A DNA stretch of 64,000 nucleotides from an uncultured Oscillospiraceae bacterium (GCA_900547095.1 URFG01000001.1:1-64000); one strand, 5' to 3'; positions 32,635-41,569 are shown, numbered from the stretch's first letter. Program-made: numbers and translations. Notes: a model not told the origin generated them from the letters alone.

Positions 32635-33336
32635 TTATTCTTCACGCGGATCAATGTACTTGACCGCACCGTCTTCTTCATTGAAGCGGCCGTAATGACC
32701 CATTGATTTTTTATAAGCCTCGTTCGGCTCCATACCCTTTTTAATAAGGTCTGTCATCTTGCCGAGCGAAACGAATTCGTAACCTATAACCTCGTCGTTC
32801 TCATCGAGAGCCATTCTTGTGCAGTAGCCCTCTGTCATTTCAAGGTATCTTACGCCCTTAGCCTTAGTTCCGTACATAGTACCAACCATTGAGCGTGCGC
32901 CTTTTCCGAGATCTTCCATGCCTGCTCCTATTACAAGGCCGCCCTCAGAGAAAGCCGACTGGCTTCTACCGTAAACTATCTGTAAGAAAAGCTCGCGCAT
33001 AGCGGTGTTTATTGCGTCACAAACAAGGTCTGTGTTCAAAGCTTCAAGAACAGTCTTGCCGGGAAGAATTTCAGCAGCCATAGCTGCGGAATGAGTCATA
33101 CCCGAACATCCGACGGTTTCAACAAGAGCCTCTTCTATAACTCCGTCTTTAACATTGAGCGAAAGCTTGCAGGCTCCCTGCTGAGGAGCGCACCAACCCA
33201 CACCGTGAGTATAGCCGGAGATATCTTTTATCTCTTTTGCCTGTATCCACTTGCCTTCTTCCGGAATCGGAGCGGGACCGTGCTTCGGGCCCTTGACAAC
33301 GGGACACATATTTTCTACTTCTTTTGAATAAATCAT
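32635..33336 (-). CDS. NifU/IscU-like iron-sulfur scaffold domain protein
   Basis: A 233-residue protein whose middle resembles the NifU/IscU scaffold. GCSGMTHSAAMAAEILPGKTVLEAL at about residues 76-100 parallels the GCGSAIASSS..GKTLDEAL region of IscU; C49, C56, C77 and C106 are candidate ligands. It carries an extra N-terminal proline-rich segment and a long C-terminal part (130-233) with a conserved GxxxGxGMEDLGKGARSMVGTMYGT stretch not found in IscU. It is first in a two-gene operon with the GGGtGRT protein. GGAG precedes the ATG and a promoter lies at 33369-33397. It is not a standard SUF component. Confidence 0.85.
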   Translation of the reverse strand: MIYSKEVENMCPVVKGPKHGPAPIPEEGKWIQAKEIKDISGYTHGVGWCAPQQGACKLSLNVKDGVIEEALVETVGCSGMTHSAAMAAEILPGKTVLEALNTDLVCDAINTAMRELFLQIVYGRSQSAFSEGGLVIGAGMEDLGKGARSMVGTMYGTKAKGVRYLEMTEGYCTRMALDENDEVIGYEFVSLGKMTDLIKKGMEPNEAYKKSMGHYGRFNEEDGAVKYIDPREE

Positions 33337-33368
33337 ATATGTTCTCCTTTCGGTATTCTAACGAAATT

Positions 33369-33397
33369 ATTATATCATTTCTTAAATCAAAACTCAA
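33369..33397 (-). promoter_or_regulatory. Promoter of the NifU-like/GGGtGRT operon
   Basis: Minus-strand TTGAGT (33392-33397) and TATAAT (33369-33374) are separated by 17 bases, about 35 bases before the start codon. Confidence 0.65.
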
Positions 33398-33417
33398 TAC
33401 CCAAACCCGACATTTTT

Positions 33418-33834
33418 TTACTTTATTTTTCTTAATCTGATAAAATCTTCGAGAATTATAACAGCCGCAACAGCGTCAATAACCTGCTTGCGCTTTTTGC
33501 CTCTCGTATCGGAAAGATTAAGATAATTTCCCGCCGCCAAAGTGGTGCAGCGCTCATCGAAAAGGACTGTTTTTATACCGCTTTTTTCTTCTAACTTTTC
33601 AGCGCAGCTTTTGCATTCCTCGGCTCTTGATCCGAGCGAGCCGTCCATATTTTTCGGAAGACCTACGACTAAAAGCTCCGCATTTTCCTCTTTAGCCTTT
33701 TTAGTTATAGCGTCTATAAGCCTATCCTCGTTACGCTCGTGTATTACTTCCCTCGGGAAAACAAAGCTTTCCGATTTGTCACAAACCGCAAGACCCGTTC
33801 TTGCAAGACCTAAATCGACCGACATTATGATCAT
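33418..33834 (-). CDS. ruvX: Holliday junction resolvase-like RuvX/YqgF
   Basis: A 138-residue RNase H-fold protein. It has SVDLGLARTGLAV at the N-terminus (catalytic Asp D7), VVGLPKNMDGSLG near 58 and FDERCTTLAAGNYL near 95, then a DAVAAVIILEDFI end. The family members process pre-16S rRNA 5' ends or Holliday junctions; the rRNA role has the better genetic support. It overlaps the upstream histidine phosphatase gene by four bases. Confidence 0.93.
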   Translation of the reverse strand: MIIMSVDLGLARTGLAVCDKSESFVFPREVIHERNEDRLIDAITKKAKEENAELLVVGLPKNMDGSLGSRAEECKSCAEKLEEKSGIKTVLFDERCTTLAAGNYLNLSDTRGKKRKQVIDAVAAVIILEDFIRLRKIK

Positions 33835-34502
33835 TTTTTATCCTCATCCATAACGAAATCAACTATCCTGTTTCTTTTCGGCATATAAGCGTCGGGCACG
33901 TGGGAATGGTCGTTGTAAAACTCGATTTCAAAGCTCATATCGGGATAAAATTTAAGTAATGTTACCGATGTATTTTCGCTCCAGGCGACTTCCGAAAGCC
34001 TCTCGATATCGTTAAACATAAGCCTGCACATAAGGCAGCGGATAATTCCGCCGTGTGAAGCACAGGCGACTGTTTTATCCGGATTTTTCTTTACTATTTC
34101 ATTTATCGTTTCGTAAATTCTTTCGTATGCCTCTCTCATAGGCTCGCCTTCGGGAGGCGCGAAATCCTGCGGATGATTATTCCAGATATCCGCAAGACCG
34201 GGCACCGCCAAAAATGTTTCTCTAAACGGCTTTCCCTCATAAATTCCTCCGCAGATCTCCCTAAGTCCGCTTTCCGTTTCGATTTTTATGCTTTTATTTC
34301 CTCTTATAGCCTCCGCCGTTTTAAAAGCCCGCTTTAAGGGGCTTGAATAAATAGCGTCAAGATGGATATTTTCAAATCTTTTTTCTAAAAATCCAAGCTG
34401 GATTTTGCCCGTTTCGCTTACATCGCAATCCGTGCTTCCCTGAAAAAGGCGCTTTAAGTTGCCCATAGCCTCGCAGTGCCTTACAAGATAAATTTCCGTC
34501 AT
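33831..34502 (-). CDS. Histidine phosphatase superfamily protein
   Basis: A 223-residue phosphoglycerate mutase-like phosphatase. The start MTEIYLVRHCEA at 34502 follows GGAG; a longer frame to 34547 has no site. The catalytic phospho-His is in VRHCEA (RHG-type motif with C), the second Arg in SSPLKRAFKTAEA and the third His in CASHGGIIRC. Specific substrate unknown (CobC- or PhoE-type are possible). It overlaps ruvX by four bases. Confidence 0.9.
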   Translation of the reverse strand: MTEIYLVRHCEAMGNLKRLFQGSTDCDVSETGKIQLGFLEKRFENIHLDAIYSSPLKRAFKTAEAIRGNKSIKIETESGLREICGGIYEGKPFRETFLAVPGLADIWNNHPQDFAPPEGEPMREAYERIYETINEIVKKNPDKTVACASHGGIIRCLMCRLMFNDIERLSEVAWSENTSVTLLKFYPDMSFEIEFYNDHSHVPDAYMPKRNRIVDFVMDEDKK

Positions 34503-34574
34503 TTTAAACTCCGTTTCAATATATTTAAACTGTAACGATTTTACCACAAAAACCCTTTAAATGCAATAATTCTA

Positions 34575-34603
34575 TTGAAAATCAAGCGCTTTTATTATAT
34601 AAT
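34575..34603 (+). promoter_or_regulatory. Promoter of the EIIC-nth-pyridoxamine kinase unit
   Basis: TTGAAA (34575-34580) and TATAAT (34598-34603) are separated by 17 bases; a strong AGAGGGG ribosome binding site follows before 34640. Confidence 0.75.
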
Positions 34604-34639
34604 AGGTGCAATCACTTTTTAAGCAGAGGGGAAAAAGAA

Positions 34640-35707
34640 ATGAAAAAATATTTAAACCGCCTTTTTATCGACGGTCTTTCGGGAATGGCTTTCGGTCTGT
34701 TCTCCACCTTGATCATAGGCACAATAATCTGTCAGATAGGCTCTCTTATCGGGGATAATACTTTCGGCAGATATATCACAGTCATCGGCTCCGTCGCAAA
34801 AACTGTTACCGGTGCGGGAATAGGCGTAGGAGTTGCCTGTAAATTAAAGGCTTCGCCTTTAGCCACGGTTTCAGCCGCCGTTGCAGGTACTGTCGGTGCG
34901 TTTCCCAACCTCATGATAGAGGGCTTAAAGCTCGGCGCTCCCGGCGAGCCGCTCGGAGCATTTATTGCCGCTTATGTGGCGGTGGAAATAGGTTTCCTCG
35001 TTTCAGGCAGAACTAAACTTGATATAATTCTCACACCGCTTTGCTGTATTTTGGCAGGCTGCGCGGCAGGATATCTCGTAGGTCCTTATATTGCCGCCGC
35101 TATGAAGTGGATAGGAAATCTTGTAAATATAAATGTTGAAAAATCCCCGATCCTCGGCGGAATGGCGATCTCTGTTATAATGGGAATTCTGCTCACTTTG
35201 CCGATTTCATCGGCAGCTATAGGAATTTCTATGGGTATCACAGGAATTGCCGCAGGCGCCGCAACTATCGGCTGCTGCTGCAATATGGTGGGCTTCGCTG
35301 TTATTTCCTACCGTGAAAATAAGCTCGGCGGTCTTGTAGCGCAGGGCCTCGGCACTTCAATGATTCAGATGCCTAATATTATCCGCCACCCGCAGGTGTG
35401 GATACCCTCTGTAATTTCAAGCGCCGTTTTAGGCCCCGTTTCTTCTGCGGTTCTTAAAATGCTCAGCACCCCTGTAGGCTCAGGTATGGGCTCTGCAGGT
35501 CTTGTAGGTCAGTTTGCCGCTTTCGAGGCTATGACTAAGGGAAGTGAAACTGTCGCCGCTATGTCGCCTTCGCTTGCAATAGTCGAAATTCTCGCTATGC
35601 ACTTTATTCTTCCGGCAGTGATCTGCTTCGGAATAAGCGAGGCTATGAGAAAACTCGGATTTATTAAAAGCGGTGATCTTAAGCTGGAGAATGTTTCGCG
35701 TGCGTAA
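34640..35707 (+). CDS. PTS EIIC-like (PfoR-type) membrane protein
   Basis: A 355-residue polytopic membrane protein of the PTS_EIIC_2 group, which includes the Clostridium perfringens PfoR regulator. About nine or ten hydrophobic helices are separated by short Gly-rich loops (VTGAGIGVGVACKLKASPLATVSAAVAG, ISSAAIGISMGITGIAAGAATIGCC). No EIIA, EIIB or HPr gene is nearby and no phosphorylation cysteine domain is fused, so it is an orphan. It may move an unphosphorylated sugar or organic solute. It overlaps nth by 8 bases. Confidence 0.85.
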   Translation: MKKYLNRLFIDGLSGMAFGLFSTLIIGTIICQIGSLIGDNTFGRYITVIGSVAKTVTGAGIGVGVACKLKASPLATVSAAVAGTVGAFPNLMIEGLKLGAPGEPLGAFIAAYVAVEIGFLVSGRTKLDIILTPLCCILAGCAAGYLVGPYIAAAMKWIGNLVNINVEKSPILGGMAISVIMGILLTLPISSAAIGISMGITGIAAGAATIGCCCNMVGFAVISYRENKLGGLVAQGLGTSMIQMPNIIRHPQVWIPSVISSAVLGPVSSAVLKMLSTPVGSGMGSAGLVGQFAAFEAMTKGSETVAAMSPSLAIVEILAMHFILPAVICFGISEAMRKLGFIKSGDLKLENVSRA

Positions 35708-36347
35708 AAAAGAACTTGCTTTAAAGGCGGTAGAGGCGCTTGAAAAGCTTTATCCCGACGCCTTTTGCTCGCTTGAATATAAAACTCCTTTTCAGCTGCT
35801 CGTTGCCACCCGCCTTTCCGCTCAGTGTACCGACGCAAGAGTAAATCTGGTAACTCCTGCACTTTTTGAAAAATATCCAGACTCTGAATCTTTGGCTGAG
35901 GCAGATTTAAAAGAAGTGGAAGAGCTTATAAAAAGCTGCGGTCTTTATAAAACAAAAGCTAAGGACCTTATAAAAATGAGTAAGGCTTTAAATGAAAGAT
36001 TTGAAGGCAAAGTCCCCGATAACATCGAGGATCTTACCTCTTTGCCGGGTGTGGGAAGAAAAACAGCCAACCTTATTTTAGGCGATGTTTTTCATAAGCC
36101 TGCAGTGGTAACGGATACGCATTTTATCAGGATTTGCAACCGCTTAAAACTTGTAACCACGACCGATCCCAAAAAAGTGGAGCTTGAAATGATAAAATAC
36201 CTGCCGCCTGAAAAATCTTCCGATTTTTGCCATAGAACGGTCATTTTCGGCAGAGATATCTGCACGGCAAGAATTGCCGAGTGCGATAGATGCCCCTTAG
36301 ACGAATTCTGCCCGAAAGAGCTTAAAAAGAAAGGTAAGAAAAAATGA
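35700..36347 (+). CDS. nth: Endonuclease III
   Basis: A 215-residue bifunctional DNA glycosylase/AP lyase for oxidised pyrimidines. The start GTG 35700 has GGAGA about nine bases upstream and gives the typical MRKKELALKAVEAL; an earlier in-frame ATG at 35691 and GTG 35673 lie closer to or before the site. The helix-hairpin-helix LPGVGRKTAN contains the catalytic Lys, VVTDTHF the catalytic Asp, and the 4Fe-4S motif CX6CX2CX5C is complete at the C-terminus. It overlaps its neighbours on both sides. Confidence 0.96.
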   Translation: MRKKELALKAVEALEKLYPDAFCSLEYKTPFQLLVATRLSAQCTDARVNLVTPALFEKYPDSESLAEADLKEVEELIKSCGLYKTKAKDLIKMSKALNERFEGKVPDNIEDLTSLPGVGRKTANLILGDVFHKPAVVTDTHFIRICNRLKLVTTTDPKKVELEMIKYLPPEKSSDFCHRTVIFGRDICTARIAECDRCPLDEFCPKELKKKGKKK

Positions 36348-37180
36348 TTAGGAAAAGAGTAGCGGCTGTTAACGATATTTCCTGCTTCGGCAGATGCTCG
36401 CTCACCGCGGCTCTGCCCATTATTTCCGCCGCAGGAATTGAAACCGCCGTTATACCCACGGCAGTGCTCTCCACCCACACCGGCGGATTTAAAGGATATA
36501 CTTTCCGCGATCTTACTGACGATATTCTCCCCATTGCCCGCCACTTAAACAGCGAAAATATTAAATTTGACACTGTTTTTACAGGCTATCTCGGAAGTAT
36601 CGCCCAGGCGGAAATAGTGAAAAACGCTATAGCAATTTTAAAAAAGGATAATGCTCTTGTCATAGTCGACCCTGTTATGGCGGACTTCGGAAAGCTTTAC
36701 GGCGGATTTGAGCCCGATTTTCCCGAATATATGAAAAGATTGATAACCTACGCCGATGTTATAACCCCAAATATCACAGAAGCGTGCTTTTTGACCTATA
36801 CCGAATATAAACCGGCACCTTATGATAAGAAATATATTGAAGATCTTTTATATAAATTATCCGATCTCACTTCCGCCTCGGCTGTTATCACAGGAGTCAG
36901 GTTTGATGAAAAAAATCTCGGTGCGGTCTTTCTTGATAACGGAAATTTTGAATTTATTTCAGATAAATATTATAATGTTACCTTTCACGGAACGGGAGAT
37001 ATCTTCTCAAGTGTGCTTACCTCAGCTCTGACTATAGGCAAAAGCCTGCGTCAGGCGGTTTCAATTTCCGTGAAGTTTACTTCAAAGTGTATAAAATCAA
37101 CGCTTTTGACCGATCCCGATCAGCGTTACAGCGTGAATTTCGAACCCGAAATTCCTTATTTTATCAAACTTCTTAAATAA
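36344..37180 (+). CDS. pdxY: Pyridoxamine/pyridoxal kinase
   Basis: A 278-residue ribokinase-fold kinase phosphorylating pyridoxal or pyridoxamine in the PLP salvage pathway. It begins VAAVNDISCFGRCSLTAALPI, which is characteristic of this kinase family, with VDPVMADFGKLYG near 105, TPNITEACFLT and the anion-hole HGTGDIFSS with the catalytic Asp near residue 226. It overlaps nth by four bases. The next gene is convergent and the terminator follows directly. Confidence 0.92.
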   Translation: MIRKRVAAVNDISCFGRCSLTAALPIISAAGIETAVIPTAVLSTHTGGFKGYTFRDLTDDILPIARHLNSENIKFDTVFTGYLGSIAQAEIVKNAIAILKKDNALVIVDPVMADFGKLYGGFEPDFPEYMKRLITYADVITPNITEACFLTYTEYKPAPYDKKYIEDLLYKLSDLTSASAVITGVRFDEKNLGAVFLDNGNFEFISDKYYNVTFHGTGDIFSSVLTSALTIGKSLRQAVSISVKFTSKCIKSTLLTDPDQRYSVNFEPEIPYFIKLLK

Positions 37181-37213
37181 AAAATCCCCTTTCGGGGATT
37201 TTTTATTTTTATT
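37181..37213. terminator. Bidirectional terminator between pdxY and beta-mannosidase
   Basis: AAAATCCCC (37181-37189) pairs with GGGGATTTT (37194-37202) around a TTTC loop, with T runs on the plus exit side and a T-rich minus exit side. Confidence 0.88.
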
Positions 37214-39482
37214 CGGCTGTTATCTCGTTAAGCTTATTAAGCCATTTTTTATACTTCTCAAAATCAAACGGCGGATAGCCTGTAAGATAATGATTGTAAT
37301 ATTTCTTTCCGTCGATATCCCACTCGATAAGAAGCATTCTCTGCTCGGAGTAGAACATTCTGAAATTGGTAACGCCTGTTTTGCCGTTTGCATTGGCATT
37401 AAATCCGCCCTCTGCTATAACTTCGCCTGTTTCGATATCGGAAACCTTGTAAGTTCCTTTAACGGCGATTCTTGTATCGTTAAGAGCATAAAGGGTGTAT
37501 CTCCAGTCGTGAAGTTCGCCCATCATAAGAGCGATAGGAGCCTGAGCACGCTTGATATAGTAATAAGCAAGCTTTTTGTCATAGAAATAGTCTACGACTG
37601 CGTCGGACATCTGCGGCCAACCGTCAAGCAAATTCCACCAAAGAATACCGCCGGTTTTCGGTCTGCCTATTCTTACTCTTTCGATAAAGTATTTCTTTGC
37701 CTCTGCCTGAGAGATCTGTGAAGCAAGAGAAAAATCCTCAATGTTTTCAGCTTTTTTGCCGAATAGCTGAACTATCTGATCATCCATAAGTCTTACTCGG
37801 CTGTCATTGCCTTTCTGATCGGAAGAATGAAGAGTCCATTGCTCGTTGAATACAGGCCAAAGCTTATCTTCATCAACCATCTTCTTAAGCGACTCAACAG
37901 ACGGACAGCCGTGGTAACCCGTTTCGCTGACGAAAGCGGCTGTAGAATACTTATAGAAGTCAGCTTTATAATAATCTCTCGCACCCCAAAGGTGATTTTC
38001 AACATACGCATTGTGATTTCCGCTTTTTAAGAGCTTGAAAAGCTTCTCTGAAATATAAGGCGAGCTCGGGATATAGGGGCGCCTGTAATCATACTTATTG
38101 ATAAGATCCGGAAGCAGTTTTCTTGTAATATTGTTTTTGTTCGGATTTCGGTTTCCGACAGTTGCGGAATCGATCTCGTTATCGCCTGCCCAAAGAGCGA
38201 TAGAGGGGTGATTTCTCAAATTCTTGATCGCCCAGGTAAATTCCTTTTCATACTCCGCCATACTCTCGGGATCTTCGGGGCAGATATGGCAAGCCATCAT
38301 AAAGTCCTGCCAGATCATAATTCCGTGCCTGTCGCAGTAATCATAGAATTCTTCCTGCTCGTAAACTCCGCCGCCCCATACTCTTAAAATGTTGCAGCCG
38401 ATATCGGAAACGAGCTCCAATGCCTTTGCATAGCGCTGCTTATCTCTGCTGTGGTAAGCGTCGAGCGGAACCCAGTTGCTTCCGCGGCAGAATACCTGAT
38501 GGCCGTTGACCTTGAAATAAAATCCGGGGTTTTCATCAAGCATTGTATCGGTGTGATAAAGCTCGATCTTTCTTACGCCGACATTAAAGCAGTAATTTGC
38601 AACCTCTTTGCCGTCGCATAAAAGAGTGATCTTTGAATCGTAAATATTAGCGTCGCCGTAACCATAAGGCCACCAAAGCTTTAAATTATCGATTCCGACA
38701 TAGAATTTTCTGTTAAAATCACGGATTATCTCAAATTCTCTTGAAAATTCGGAATCATCGCATTTACCCGAGATAATAACCTTAAGCTTATTATCATAAA
38801 GATCAGCAAGCGGAGCCTTGATTTTGAACATAACTCCAAGTGTTCCGTGGTTTCCGCCGAAATCGGTGGTGTAGCTTACATTTTCAATGCCGTACTCATC
38901 ACGGATGATTATATCAACATCTTTCCAAAGTCCCGCGCTTACCACTCTCGGGAAAATATCCCAGCCGTAAGCATGAGCGGGCTTTCTTGAAAATACCGAA
39001 GAATCACAGCCCCAGCCGCTTGAGCAGTACTGCTCTAAAGTATGCTCGCCGTCAAATTTTACTGAAGAAGTTATATGTACCGTTAATTCATTCTCTCCCG
39101 ATTTTAAGAAGTTTGTTACTTCTGCTTCGTGAGCAATGAAAGCGTTTTTGGATTCTAATATTTTTTCGCCGTTTAAAAAGTATTCCGCGTGACAGTCAAC
39201 ACCCGCAAAGTTTAAGAAAACTTTTTCTTTTGATGAAAACTCGGGAGCTGTAAAGTTGCGGTTATACCACCACTCGTAAACCTCATATTTTTCGGTAAGC
39301 GTGGTGTTCATACCCTTAAACTCATCAGCCGGAAGAAGACCTGCAGCTTTAAGATCAAGTTCTACATTTCCCGGCACAGTTGCCTCGACAGATTCGGCGC
39401 TTTTAAAATCATCGACTTTGTTTCGAGCCGCGTCATTATAATAAAGGCGCCATTTTCCGTTTAAAGAAATTTTTCTTTCCAT
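37209..39482 (-). CDS. GH2 beta-mannosidase
   Basis: A 757-residue intracellular glycoside hydrolase family 2 enzyme. The N-terminal jelly roll starts SLNGKWRLYYND and contains TVPGNVELDL; CRGSNWVPLDAY (near 332) and ILRVWGGGVYEQEEFYD (near 365) are hallmark blocks; the acid/base is E436 in WAGDNEID and the nucleophile E520 in SETGYHG. Together these fit beta-mannosidase rather than beta-galactosidase. There is no signal peptide, so the substrate must be imported mannosides. It appears to be monocistronic, with SD AAGGAGG and a possible TATAAT at 39517-39522 but no clear -35. Confidence 0.94.
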   Translation of the reverse strand: MERKISLNGKWRLYYNDAARNKVDDFKSAESVEATVPGNVELDLKAAGLLPADEFKGMNTTLTEKYEVYEWWYNRNFTAPEFSSKEKVFLNFAGVDCHAEYFLNGEKILESKNAFIAHEAEVTNFLKSGENELTVHITSSVKFDGEHTLEQYCSSGWGCDSSVFSRKPAHAYGWDIFPRVVSAGLWKDVDIIIRDEYGIENVSYTTDFGGNHGTLGVMFKIKAPLADLYDNKLKVIISGKCDDSEFSREFEIIRDFNRKFYVGIDNLKLWWPYGYGDANIYDSKITLLCDGKEVANYCFNVGVRKIELYHTDTMLDENPGFYFKVNGHQVFCRGSNWVPLDAYHSRDKQRYAKALELVSDIGCNILRVWGGGVYEQEEFYDYCDRHGIMIWQDFMMACHICPEDPESMAEYEKEFTWAIKNLRNHPSIALWAGDNEIDSATVGNRNPNKNNITRKLLPDLINKYDYRRPYIPSSPYISEKLFKLLKSGNHNAYVENHLWGARDYYKADFYKYSTAAFVSETGYHGCPSVESLKKMVDEDKLWPVFNEQWTLHSSDQKGNDSRVRLMDDQIVQLFGKKAENIEDFSLASQISQAEAKKYFIERVRIGRPKTGGILWWNLLDGWPQMSDAVVDYFYDKKLAYYYIKRAQAPIALMMGELHDWRYTLYALNDTRIAVKGTYKVSDIETGEVIAEGGFNANANGKTGVTNFRMFYSEQRMLLIEWDIDGKKYYNHYLTGYPPFDFEKYKKWLNKLNEITAE

Positions 39483-39535
39483 TTTTTATCCTCCTTATAG
39501 ATAAAATGTTACTTTAATTATATCAACTGCAAAAT

Positions 39536-39574
39536 AAAAATGTTATCTTTTTATTGGAAAAAGATAACATTTTT
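39536..39574 (-). terminator. AT-rich terminator after the PIG-L gene
   Basis: A perfect stem of about 17 pairs (39536-39552 with 39558-39574) around ATTGG. It lies between the PIG-L gene end and the GH2 promoter region and is flanked by A and T runs. Confidence 0.75.
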
Positions 39575-39599
39575 TTGGAAAATTTTTAAAAACCGATTT

Positions 39600-40973
39600 T
39601 TATTTTTTTTTTTTAGCTATAATTACCGCTGTAATTATTAAAATCAACAAAGAACACGCGGCTGTAAAATATATACTTTTAGGCTTTGATTTAACTTCTT
39701 TTTTCTCTTTTTCCTGATTTTTTTCTGTTTCTTCCTTTTCCTTTTTGGGCTTTTTATGCTCTGCCGATTCAAGCTCATCATAAGTAGTTATATTTTCAAA
39801 GAAGTCGTTTTTCAAAACATCCTCTTTTTCGTTAGTCGAAAAATAAAGTCCGTATTCCCTAGGGGAATATTTTTTTATCGAAGCGCTGGAATTATTGTTT
39901 CCGTCAGTTCCGTTAAGCCATTCTCTGAACCAGGTGTCCTGCTGTGAAACGTGCTTTTTAAAGCCTTCTTTTGTCATTTCAAAAGCGGTTTTACCGCCGA
40001 AATTATCAAGCGGAGTATCGATATCTAAAATTATCTTGTTTTCATTATATAAATGAACATAGAATTTTTTTACCGTGTGCGTGCCGTATTTTTGCGCGGT
40101 TTCGGGATCAAAGCTTTCATCAGCGCTCTTCTTTACAGCCTCGCTTAAAGTTGCGGCGTTTAAAATGTGCTGGCCATGGCCGTATTCCCCCGCAAAATCA
40201 TGGCCTACTGCTACGAGCGGCTTGTATCTTCTTAAAAGATATGTCTGAAAGTTAACGGCGTCTTCATAAGTAAAGCCTGCTTTTAAAAGATTTCTTTCGG
40301 CGTGCTGTCTGTCATCCGCCCAGGCGTCGGGAAATTCGCTTATTTCCGGGTAATTCCTTACTCCCACTGTCCACAGTCCGTTTAAAAGCTCGTGATTTCT
40401 TTTAAAATTAACATTATGATTTGTAAAATATGCTACCTGTACCCTTAATTTCCTTTGTCCCGCATAAAGCGGTAAAACACCTGCAAAAAATAATTGCTCA
40501 TCGTCAGAATGAGTAGATACGAGGAGCAGGTCCGCTTTCTCGCAAGGCGCGCTCCAATCCTCGACGGTTTTAGGCAAAGCGCCGTCGGTATAAGCGGAAA
40601 TTTCGCTCAACTGCGTTCCCTCTTCAAAATCAAGAGTTACACTGTCCGTTATCCCTGCAGACTTTTCTTTAAGATCAATAAGGCAGTGCAGAAAATTATT
40701 TTCGGTTTTCTCCCCGTTTACCGAGAATGACGCCGCCTTTTTTAAAAATATCAGATAGATATATCGAGCTTTCAAATTGAATTTAAGCTCTGTTTTTCCG
40801 CTTAAATTATCATATGTCAAATTGTTGCCGTCAAAAAGCTTTGAAGAGCCGCGCGATAGAGTTATATTGAGCTTTTGTGCCTCGGCTTCGGATTTGCTTA
40901 ATCCCTCAATAATGCAAAAATTTGAAAAAAGCAAAATAAATATTAAAAATATCGCCGAAAATTTTATTTTCAT
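39600..40973 (-). CDS. Membrane-anchored PIG-L family deacetylase
   Basis: A 457-residue extracytoplasmic protein. A signal peptide or N-terminal anchor (3-24) is followed by a beta-rich domain (35-135), then the PIG-L/LmbE deacetylase domain with the zinc motif HSDDE (H155, D157, D158, E159; HPDDE type) and the GEYGHGQH second motif near residue 260. A highly charged Lys/Glu tail (about 410-432) ends in a C-terminal transmembrane helix and KKKK. Family members deacetylate N-acetyl sugars of glycoconjugates. It lies six bases after a GNAT acetyltransferase gene. Substrate unknown; a cell-wall or surface polysaccharide is likely. Confidence 0.88.
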   Translation of the reverse strand: MKIKFSAIFLIFILLFSNFCIIEGLSKSEAEAQKLNITLSRGSSKLFDGNNLTYDNLSGKTELKFNLKARYIYLIFLKKAASFSVNGEKTENNFLHCLIDLKEKSAGITDSVTLDFEEGTQLSEISAYTDGALPKTVEDWSAPCEKADLLLVSTHSDDEQLFFAGVLPLYAGQRKLRVQVAYFTNHNVNFKRNHELLNGLWTVGVRNYPEISEFPDAWADDRQHAERNLLKAGFTYEDAVNFQTYLLRRYKPLVAVGHDFAGEYGHGQHILNAATLSEAVKKSADESFDPETAQKYGTHTVKKFYVHLYNENKIILDIDTPLDNFGGKTAFEMTKEGFKKHVSQQDTWFREWLNGTDGNNNSSASIKKYSPREYGLYFSTNEKEDVLKNDFFENITTYDELESAEHKKPKKEKEETEKNQEKEKKEVKSKPKSIYFTAACSLLILIITAVIIAKKKK

Positions 40974-40979
40974 ATTTTA

Positions 40980-41510
40980 TTACCCTTTTAACTTTTTTTC
41001 AAGGCAAACAAGCCTTATATTAGGTATTCCGTTAAAATCACAGGGAACTATATCCGCCTCATTGTACCCTAATTTTTTATAAAGGCGCCTCGCATTGGAA
41101 TTTTTTTCGTTTGTATCCATTCTAAGATGAGTGCAGCCGTGATCTAAAGCATAATCTTCATAGAATTTTACAAAATTTGAGCCTATTCCCTTTCCGCCCG
41201 CGTCGGGATCGACCGCAAGAGTGTGAAGCACCATTATTTTATCGTCTTTGATATCTTTATATTCCCAGTCCGCCACCGCATACTCGGGCACCTGAATTTG
41301 ATTGATCCTGGCACAGGCAAGAATTTTATCATCTTCGACGTATACAAAAAAATCGTCAGCCTTTATCGCTTCTTGAATTGTGTCTTCAGTAGGATACACT
41401 CCTCTTATCCAACCGATAGTTGTAAGTCCCATTTCCTCGTTTTTTAAGACCTTACTGTATACTTCGTAAGCTTTTTTTAAATCGCTTTTATCAGCTTTTC
41501 TGATAATCAT
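40980..41510 (-). CDS. GNAT family N-acetyltransferase
   Basis: A 176-residue GCN5-related acetyltransferase. The acetyl-CoA loop is AGGKGIGSNFVKFYEDYA near residue 104, preceded by LHTLAVDPDA and followed by LRMDTNEKNSNARRLYKKLGY, all typical. The N-terminus is IRKADKSDLKKAYEVY. The substrate is not predictable. It has a good promoter (41541-41569) and GGAG before the ATG and is first in a two-gene operon with the PIG-L deacetylase. Confidence 0.92.
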   Translation of the reverse strand: MIIRKADKSDLKKAYEVYSKVLKNEEMGLTTIGWIRGVYPTEDTIQEAIKADDFFVYVEDDKILACARINQIQVPEYAVADWEYKDIKDDKIMVLHTLAVDPDAGGKGIGSNFVKFYEDYALDHGCTHLRMDTNEKNSNARRLYKKLGYNEADIVPCDFNGIPNIRLVCLEKKLKG

Positions 41511-41540
41511 ATTGATCCGCTCCGTTTATATTATGAAATT

Positions 41541-41569
41541 ATTATAATTTATTATAAAATAAATTTCAA
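41541..41569 (-). promoter_or_regulatory. Promoter of the GNAT/PIG-L operon
   Basis: Minus-strand TTGAAA (41564-41569) and TATAAT (41541-41546) are separated by 17 bases, about 30 bases upstream of the GNAT start. Confidence 0.75.
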
